Below are positions 21,091-25,692 of a stretch of 25,692 bases of DNA, one piece after another. The notes under the pieces were generated by a model that saw nothing but the letters and a program-made list of their open reading frames with translations, did no database searches and was not told the DNA's origin. Within the stretch, counting starts at the first letter, position 1. Each line of letters opens with the position of its first letter. The translations under genes and the position numbers were made by a program. Source of the stretch: JACKBJ01 sp964549495 (GTDB lineage: Bacteria > Chloroflexota > Anaerolineae > Epilineales > Epilineaceae); NCBI GenBank assembly GCA_964549495.1, contig CAZJWJ010000076.1, positions 1-25,692 of the forward strand. Direction: 5' to 3'.

Positions 21091-22296
21091 ATGTATCTGG
21101 GACGCGTATCGAACGATTCGGTCTGGCATTCGCTCAAGGTCTTGTTCACCGGCGCATTGCTGCTCTTCTTGATCAACATCTACTTCGGCTTCGACAACGC
21201 CTGGACCGTCGGCGAGATCGATCGCTGGCAGGTCCTGCTCCACCTGCACAGCGGCAGCATCGGCTGGATCACCCTGTCGGCCATCGGCATCGCGATCTGG
21301 GTGCTGACCGGCCAGCGGGAGGTGGGCGCCGACTACGAGGGGCGGGTCCGGATGCTGGTCTGGGCCGCCATCCTGATCTTTGCCGGCTACGTCCCCTCCT
21401 TCGGGCTGGCTTTCTCGCGGCCCAGCGGGCCACTGGTGGCCATGCTGCCGCTATTTGGCGCCGGCGCGGTGCTGGTGCTGTGGGCGGCCACGATCTTTGC
21501 CTTCGGGCAGCTGCGGCAGCAGGAGCTTCTGAGCACGGTCCAGATCCTGGCGGCCGGCGCGCTGCTCACGGCGGCCATCGGGGCGACGGTCGGGATGCTC
21601 CTGGGCCTGGAGCGGGTGGTAGGCGAGTTCCTGCCCCTGCCCTCCACGGACCGGGTGGGCGCACATGCTGGAATGATGGACACCTACCTCTTCCTGGTGG
21701 CCAGCGCCATCGTGGAGTGGGGCCGCGGCGGGCTGGGCGAGCGCTGGACCAAGGCCGGGCTGGCGCAGGCCGTGAGCTGGATGGTCAGCGCGGCGCTGGT
21801 GCCCATCGCCTTCTTCACCAACACGGTGGACCAGGTGCTTCCGATCTTTGGGCTGCTGCTCTTGGCCGGCCTGATCATCTTCCTGGCCCGCATCGGCTGG
21901 CGCGCCCTGACGGAGCTGCCGAATGGATGCGGGATCCGCTCCTGGTCTTTCGTCGGCACGCTGTGGCTGGTGCTCTACGTGGGGCTCTTCCTGTACGCGA
22001 TCAGCAAGAACGTCGACCCGACGCTGATGCCGCCCTGGTTCTTCGCGGCCTTCGCCCACGTGGGCTTCGTGGGCATGATGACCAACCTGATCTTCGGGGT
22101 GATCGCCTCGCGGGCGGCGGTGGGCGCGATCGTGATGCACTGGGGTGAGGCGACCGCGTTCTGGACGATCAACATCGGCCTCGTGGTCTTCATGGGTACC
22201 AAGATCTTCGCCGACGTGCGCCACGGCGCCTACGCGATGGGCATCGGCATCTTGATCGGGGTGGTGACGATGCTGCGCCGGCTGCAGGCCAGTTGA
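21091..22296 (+). CDS. Polytopic membrane protein, heme-copper-oxidase subunit I-like
   Basis: ATG 21091, with GAGGGG about nine bases upstream, gives 401 residues and some eleven or twelve hydrophobic helices. The long open frame further upstream runs through the palindrome and is not coding. Sequence features suggest a distant relative of NorB/cbb3-type oxidase subunit I. Candidate heme or metal ligands in helices are His51 and His53 (LLHLHSGSIGWITLSAIG), His192 (GAHAGMMDTYLF), His323 (FAHVGFVGMM) and His350 (VMHWGEATAFW). The HHP motif and the Tyr-His crosslink region of classical oxidases are not seen, so oxygen or NO reduction cannot be claimed. A cytochrome c lipoprotein gene follows 14 bases later, supporting an electron-transfer role in the cytoplasmic membrane. 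Confidence 0.7.
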   Translation: MYLGRVSNDSVWHSLKVLFTGALLLFLINIYFGFDNAWTVGEIDRWQVLLHLHSGSIGWITLSAIGIAIWVLTGQREVGADYEGRVRMLVWAAILIFAGYVPSFGLAFSRPSGPLVAMLPLFGAGAVLVLWAATIFAFGQLRQQELLSTVQILAAGALLTAAIGATVGMLLGLERVVGEFLPLPSTDRVGAHAGMMDTYLFLVASAIVEWGRGGLGERWTKAGLAQAVSWMVSAALVPIAFFTNTVDQVLPIFGLLLLAGLIIFLARIGWRALTELPNGCGIRSWSFVGTLWLVLYVGLFLYAISKNVDPTLMPPWFFAAFAHVGFVGMMTNLIFGVIASRAAVGAIVMHWGEATAFWTINIGLVVFMGTKIFADVRHGAYAMGIGILIGVVTMLRRLQAS

Positions 22297-22310
22297 GGGC
22301 AGGCGGACCG

Positions 22311-22709
22311 ATGAGCCACCTGTCGTTGGCAACCCGTCTCCGCGCCGGCCTCTGGCTATTGCCGGTGCTGCTGCTGACCGCCTGCACCGGGCAGGCGGCC
22401 GAGCGGGTGCCGACCCTGGAGCCGCAGGCGGCGCGGGGTCGGCTGGTCTTCCAGAAGCATTGCGAGCGCTGTCATGCCACCAGCGGCGATGGCGTGGTGG
22501 TCGGGCCTTCGCTGGCCGGCATCGCGACCCGCGGGGCCACGCGCATCGAGGGCATGGATGCGGAGGCTTACATCCGCGATTCGATCCTGAACCCGCGGGG
22601 CTTCACGGTCGAGGGCTTTCCGGACAACCTGATGCCGGAGGAGTTGGACGATCAGATCGAGGACGCGGATCTGGACGATCTGGTGGGCTACCTGTTGACC
22701 TTGCGTTGA
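22311..22709 (+). CDS. Cytochrome c lipoprotein, mono-heme
   Basis: This 132-residue protein starts at ATG 22311; a TTG at 22293 overlapping the previous stop is the alternative. The signal ends in the lipobox LTAC (Cys25), so the mature protein is anchored to the outer face of the membrane. The heme site is CERCH (51-55), with GPSLAGIATRG after it and the distal ligand Met108 in FPDNLMPE. The final helix (LDDLVGYLLTLR) is the usual class I cytochrome c C-terminus. Together with the upstream membrane protein it forms a two-gene electron-transfer unit, where the cytochrome would carry electrons to or from the His-rich membrane subunit. Confidence 0.9.
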   Translation: MSHLSLATRLRAGLWLLPVLLLTACTGQAAERVPTLEPQAARGRLVFQKHCERCHATSGDGVVVGPSLAGIATRGATRIEGMDAEAYIRDSILNPRGFTVEGFPDNLMPEELDDQIEDADLDDLVGYLLTLR

Positions 22710-22761
22710 GGGCTCGCCCTGAGGCGGGCCTGGGACCTTGGCGAGGGAAGGGCTGCCGGCC

Positions 22762-23526
22762 CTACAACCGGCGGAAGAGGTGCAGGGCCCAGTTGCAGTG
22801 GTCGCGGCCCCAGCGCAGGTAGACCTCGCGCGCCTGGGCCACGCGCCGGCGGATCTCGGGCAGGTCCGGGTCGTCGGGGTGGTCGCGGGCATGGCGCTCG
22901 GCCGCCTGCCACTGCAGGCCCTCGTAGCGGTCCCAGTCGTCGGGTGAGCTGACGACGGAGTAGAGATGCTCGATGCCCTGGCTCTCGCAGGCCCGAACGC
23001 TTTCGTAGAGATTGGGCGCGAAGTCGTCGAGGGTCAGGCCATCGGCTTCGAGGTATTCGGCCGGCGGCGTGCCGAGCCAGTAGGGCGTGCCGATGATCAC
23101 CTGGCCGCCCGGGCGGACCATGTCGCGCAGGGCGCGCGCGGTCTGCGCCAAGCCGCCGTAGACCCACTCGGCGCCGACGCAGAGCGCTAGGTCGAGGGAG
23201 GCCGGCGCCTCGGGCGACCAGTCGGCGCCGTTCATGCAGACGAAGCGGAGGTCGGCGTCGGGCAGTCGGGCTTGGCGGTGCTGTTCGGCCTCGTCGACCA
23301 CAAAGGGCGAGAGCTCGACGCCGACGGCCGAGAGGCCGTAGCGCTCGACCAGGCGCATGATGATCTCGCCCTTGCCGCAGGCGATGTCGACGGCGCGGCC
23401 GCCGGCCGGCAGGTCGCAGCAGGACAGGAGCTCGTCCAGCTTGGCCAGGCCGAGCGGGTTGCACAGGACGTGGTCGCGGTGGGTGATGTCGAAGTACTTC
23501 CAGATGTCCATCTTGCGGTCGGACAC
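22762..23526 (-). CDS. Class I SAM-dependent methyltransferase
   Basis: I start at GTG 23526 because AAGGAG lies eight bases upstream; ATG five codons on is possible, and the longer frame to 23637 adds an unrelated Cys/Ser-rich stretch. The protein has 254 residues. Motif I is AVDIACGKGE (45-54), with the acidic ribose contact Glu71 in GVELSPF. A motif II-like LDLALCVGAEWVYGG and motif III RPGGQVIIGTPYW follow. The C-terminal part is Trp/Arg-rich (YEGLQWQAAERHARDH, then VYLRWGRDHCNWALHLF). The overall form, including MDIWKYFDITHRDH at the start, matches a family of small-molecule methyltransferases found scattered in bacteria. The substrate is unknown. It converges on the cytochrome c gene. 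Confidence 0.85.
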   Translation of the reverse strand: MSDRKMDIWKYFDITHRDHVLCNPLGLAKLDELLSCCDLPAGGRAVDIACGKGEIIMRLVERYGLSAVGVELSPFVVDEAEQHRQARLPDADLRFVCMNGADWSPEAPASLDLALCVGAEWVYGGLAQTARALRDMVRPGGQVIIGTPYWLGTPPAEYLEADGLTLDDFAPNLYESVRACESQGIEHLYSVVSSPDDWDRYEGLQWQAAERHARDHPDDPDLPEIRRRVAQAREVYLRWGRDHCNWALHLFRRL

Positions 23527-23758
23527 GGTGATCGCTCCTTGGTGCTCGCGCGGGTCTTGGCGGATGGTAGACCTGGCGACAGAAGCGGGCGAGCAGGATC
23601 GGCATGCCCGGCAGCTCTTCGGGGGCTCGGAGCCCATGGTGGTCGACAGGACGAGGGTTTTCCCTGCCGACCGAAGGCCTATCCCGCTCCTCTAGCCGAC
23701 CGTAGCCTGGTAGGTTGAGGTGTCTGGCTTGCCGTCCTGCTTTGGAAAGGAGAGGGGA

Positions 23759-24208
23759 ATGGGCGCATATCAGCGATTCGTCGCGATGATCGTCACTGCG
23801 ACCGTGGTGATGTTCGGGCTGATGTATCTGAACACCTACGCGCTGGACCACGTCTGGCTCAGCGAGACGCGGATCTACATGGCCTTGTTGATGGGCGCGA
23901 CGATGGCGATCGTCATGCTGGCCTTCATGCCACACCAGTACACGGACCGCCGACGGAACCTTGCCATCGTCGCCGGCAGCGTGCTGCTCTTCGGGCTGTC
24001 GCTGTGGCTGGTGCGCAGCCAGAGCACGGTCCGGGATGTCTCATGGATGAAGGCGATGATCCCGCACCACTCGATCGCGATCCTCACCAGCGAGCGGGCG
24101 GAGATCTCCGACCCGCGCGTGCGCGAGCTGGCCGATGGGATCATCGAGACCCAGCGGCGGGAGATCGACGAGATGGAGCGGCTTATCGAGGATCTCGAGG
24201 GGCGCTGA
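23759..24208 (+). CDS. DUF305 protein with three membrane helices
   Basis: ATG 23759 follows AAGGAGAGGGGA closely and gives 149 residues. Three hydrophobic helices occupy about 8-27 (AMIVTATVVMFGLMYLNTY), 37-55 and 64-80 (IVAGSVLLFGLSLWLV). A DUF305 ferritin-like helical pair follows: SWMKAMIPHHSIAILTSERA, then RVRELADGIIETQRREIDEM. The MIPHH motif, Met and paired His, is the mark of the family and is thought to bind metal. Membrane-anchored members like this occur on plasmids and near metal-resistance genes. The Met/His-rich lipoprotein at 3669 is too far away to count as a neighbour. Function is not established; a periplasmic metal-handling role is a family-based guess. Confidence 0.9.
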   Translation: MGAYQRFVAMIVTATVVMFGLMYLNTYALDHVWLSETRIYMALLMGATMAIVMLAFMPHQYTDRRRNLAIVAGSVLLFGLSLWLVRSQSTVRDVSWMKAMIPHHSIAILTSERAEISDPRVRELADGIIETQRREIDEMERLIEDLEGR

Positions 24209-24211
24209 AGT

Positions 24212-24637
24212 CTAATCGGCGCAGTCTTCGAGCAATCGTGGCATGTCCAGCGGATCCTCGGGATGCTCGGCGTCCCAGAGGTCCTTGTACTCCTCCGGCT
24301 CGAGGCCGACGTTCTGGCGGTTGGCGACGTCGCCTTCGAAGTCGTCGAGGGTGGCCAGTTGGCTGCGCAGGGCGTGGTGGGCGCGCAGGTGGAGGCGCAG
24401 GCGGCCGTCGCCGTCGGTGCCGATGGCGAAGCGGCCGATGCCGGGGAGGATCACGGGCCGGCCGGCGGCCAGGTTGCCGCGCAGGGTGTCGCGCAGGGCG
24501 TCGAGGAGGCGGTGGACCGGTTCGGGTTCGAGCTGGGTGGCGCGAGTCAGCTGCTGGACCAGCTCGTCTTGGCGGACGGTGGTGCCGCTGAGGATGCGGG
24601 GGCCGTAGCGGCGGATGGCCTGGATGAAGCGTGCCAT
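24212..24637 (-). CDS. HU-like DNA-binding protein with acidic C-terminal tail
   Basis: This 141-residue protein starts at ATG 24637 behind AGGAGAGG. Residues about 20-85 resemble the HU/IHF fold. Helices TVRQDELVQQLTRATQL and VHRLLDALRDTLRGNLAAG are followed by the turn and strand RPVILPGIGRFAIGTDGDGR, where classical HU has V.L.GFGTF. The DNA-binding arms and the R-x-G-R-N-P motif are not recognisable. A 50-residue acidic tail follows (LDDFEGDVANRQNVGLEPEE and EHPEDPLDMPRLLEDCAD). It is probably one of the divergent HU-like proteins; weak or altered DNA binding is inferred. It converges on the DUF305 gene with three bases between them, so the two must share termination signals. Confidence 0.65.
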   Translation of the reverse strand: MARFIQAIRRYGPRILSGTTVRQDELVQQLTRATQLEPEPVHRLLDALRDTLRGNLAAGRPVILPGIGRFAIGTDGDGRLRLHLRAHHALRSQLATLDDFEGDVANRQNVGLEPEEYKDLWDAEHPEDPLDMPRLLEDCAD

Positions 24638-24880
24638 GGGTTAGGTCCTCTCCTGTGGCGTTGCGGCCCGGGGTGGGCCGGGGTCGTGACCGATCAACGC
24701 TGCAGGGGGGCGAAAGGTTCCATGGCTGGGGGTGACGCGGGCGGTCGGAGACCCTGCACGGTTTGGATCCATACAATTGAATCGAGCCGCGGGCTGCGCC
24801 GGGCGGACGACTGGCGCGGGCCGTGACGATCAGCGTATGCCGGCGTCCATGCGATGGGCCGACCCGGCTAAGGGAATGAG

Positions 24881-25692
24881 ATGAGCGACAATGGCGATCC
24901 GTCGTCCAAGCGCGGCGATGCGAAGGCACGCTGGAGCGAGGCGGCGGCCGCGTCCGCGGCGGACCGAGCGCATGCCGTCTTGGAGCGGCGGGAGCGCGCC
25001 GGCTTTGCCGGGGTCGTGCTGATCGCGCTGGCCGGGCGCGTCGTGCTGCGGCGGGCCTATGGTGTCGGGGGCGCGCTGGCGATCGGTTCTTCGTTCTGGA
25101 TCGGTTCGCTGAGCAAGCCCTTTACCGCGGCTGCCATCCTGCGGCTGCGCGACGACGGTGCCCTGTCGCTGACCGATCCCATCGCCAAACACTTCGAAGG
25201 TGTGCCGGCCGACAAGCTGGCGATCACCGTGCATCAACTGCTCACCCACACCTCGGGGATCGCCGATGCCTACGCGGCCGACGACCAGCCGGAGCGCGAA
25301 GCGGCTGTGCGCAGGATCCTGGCCGGGCCGCTGGAGCGCGCGCCGGGCGAGGGATTCGGCTACAGCAGCGATGGCTACACCGTGCTGGCCGCGCTCATCG
25401 AGCGGGTTGCGGGGCGGGCCTTCGAGACGGTGGTGCGCGAGTCGGTGTTGGCGGCGGCGCGCATGCCCGACACCGGCTTCTGGGCGGAGCCGGCCGCACG
25501 TCGGGCCGCTGCACCCGCCGCCGCAGCGCTGCCGCCGGTGACCTGGGGCTTTCGGGGCGGCACGGGCATGTGCAGCACCGTCGATGACCTCCACCGCTGG
25601 CATGTTGCGCTCACGAGCGGCCAGGTGCTCCGCGAGGCCACCTACCGTCAATCGATCGCCCCGCAGATCCAGCGTTCGCCCACCCGCGCCTA
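24881..25692 (+). CDS. Serine beta-lactamase-family hydrolase, cut by the window edge
   Basis: ATG 24881 follows AAGGGA; 270 codons are present and the frame is still open at the end. The class C beta-lactamase/esterase fold (PF00144) is clear. Ser76-x-x-Lys79 is in WIGSLSKPFTAAAIL, and AITVHQLLTHTSGIAD carries the conserved HLLTHTSG element. The second motif is Tyr161-Ser-Ser163 in FGYSSDGYTVLAALIE, where Tyr-x-Asn is usual. GTGMCSTVDDLHRWHVAL follows. There is no signal peptide, so it is probably a cytoplasmic esterase or peptidase and not an antibiotic-resistance enzyme. The KTG-equivalent motif would lie beyond the window. Confidence 0.85.
   Translation, partial: MSDNGDPSSKRGDAKARWSEAAAASAADRAHAVLERRERAGFAGVVLIALAGRVVLRRAYGVGGALAIGSSFWIGSLSKPFTAAAILRLRDDGALSLTDPIAKHFEGVPADKLAITVHQLLTHTSGIADAYAADDQPEREAAVRRILAGPLERAPGEGFGYSSDGYTVLAALIERVAGRAFETVVRESVLAAARMPDTGFWAEPAARRAAAPAAAALPPVTWGFRGGTGMCSTVDDLHRWHVALTSGQVLREATYRQSIAPQIQRSPTRA

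Noticed and set aside
23641..23672. Imperfect hairpin (GGTCG.CAGG...CCTG.CGACC) before the DUF305 gene
   Set aside because: Short, with a mismatch, and no link to a transcript end or known element. Common by chance in GC-rich DNA.
1..25692. CRISPR arrays, rRNA genes, intact insertion sequences and phage structural genes
   Set aside because: I looked for regularly spaced repeats, rRNA signatures, DDE or tyrosine/serine recombinases and phage proteins and saw none.

Overview
The window reads as a fragment of a high-GC (roughly two thirds G+C) bacterial chromosome. I favour Chloroflexota, with moderate confidence. Two exported proteins (9023-10384 and 11313-12095) end in a Pro/Thr-rich linker followed by a short hydrophobic tail containing LP or IP, which is a habit of Chloroflexi surface proteins. 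Small toxin-antitoxin pairs are dense, and SNF2-SWIM, DUF433/DUF5615 and DUF4143 genes are common in that phylum. There is no rRNA gene, no complete tRNA and no CRISPR array, so the assignment is inference only.

Left part (1-5750). A partial membrane protein is followed by the 3' half of a tRNA-Arg(CCT) with its terminator. An HNH nuclease and its small overlapping partner come next, then a second near-identical copy of the tRNA 3' end. This looks like an integration scar. An AAA/DUF4143 ATPase, whose promoter appears to sit in a perfect inverted repeat touching its start codon, follows. Two AbrB/PIN toxin-antitoxin pairs flank a small acidic lipoprotein and an eroded YbdG-type mechanosensitive channel gene.

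Middle part (5751-12095). A large exported alkaline-phosphatase-superfamily phosphodiesterase comes first. A two-gene operon follows (four-helix membrane protein plus a Cro/CI-type regulator), with a strong sigma-70 promoter and two matching operators. Next is a secreted VWA protein, then a zone of decayed genes: a STAND/LuxR-type regulator on the minus strand and a shortened SBBP-type surface protein on the plus strand.

Four-gene unit (12135-17250). A 16-bp perfect hairpin and an apparently leaderless promoter introduce an MNT nucleotidyltransferase, a HEPN ribonuclease-like protein, a 1073-residue SNF2 helicase and a SWIM zinc-finger protein. Every junction is an overlap or a gap of at most 23 nt. 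The SNF2-SWIM pair is familiar; its coupling to a HEPN/MNT toxin-antitoxin pair is the best candidate here for an undescribed defence or nucleic-acid-surveillance unit.

Right part (17320-25692). A GNAT acetyltransferase precedes a minus-strand block: a DUF1772-like membrane protein, a small orphan, a DUF5615/DUF433 pair and a squalene-cyclase-like toroid protein. Then comes a striking 314-bp nested palindrome (20659-20972) that can fold as a T-shaped three-way junction. It lies upstream of a polytopic heme-copper-oxidase-like membrane protein and a cytochrome c lipoprotein. A methyltransferase, a DUF305 membrane protein, an HU-like protein with an acidic tail and the start of a serine beta-lactamase-family hydrolase close the window.
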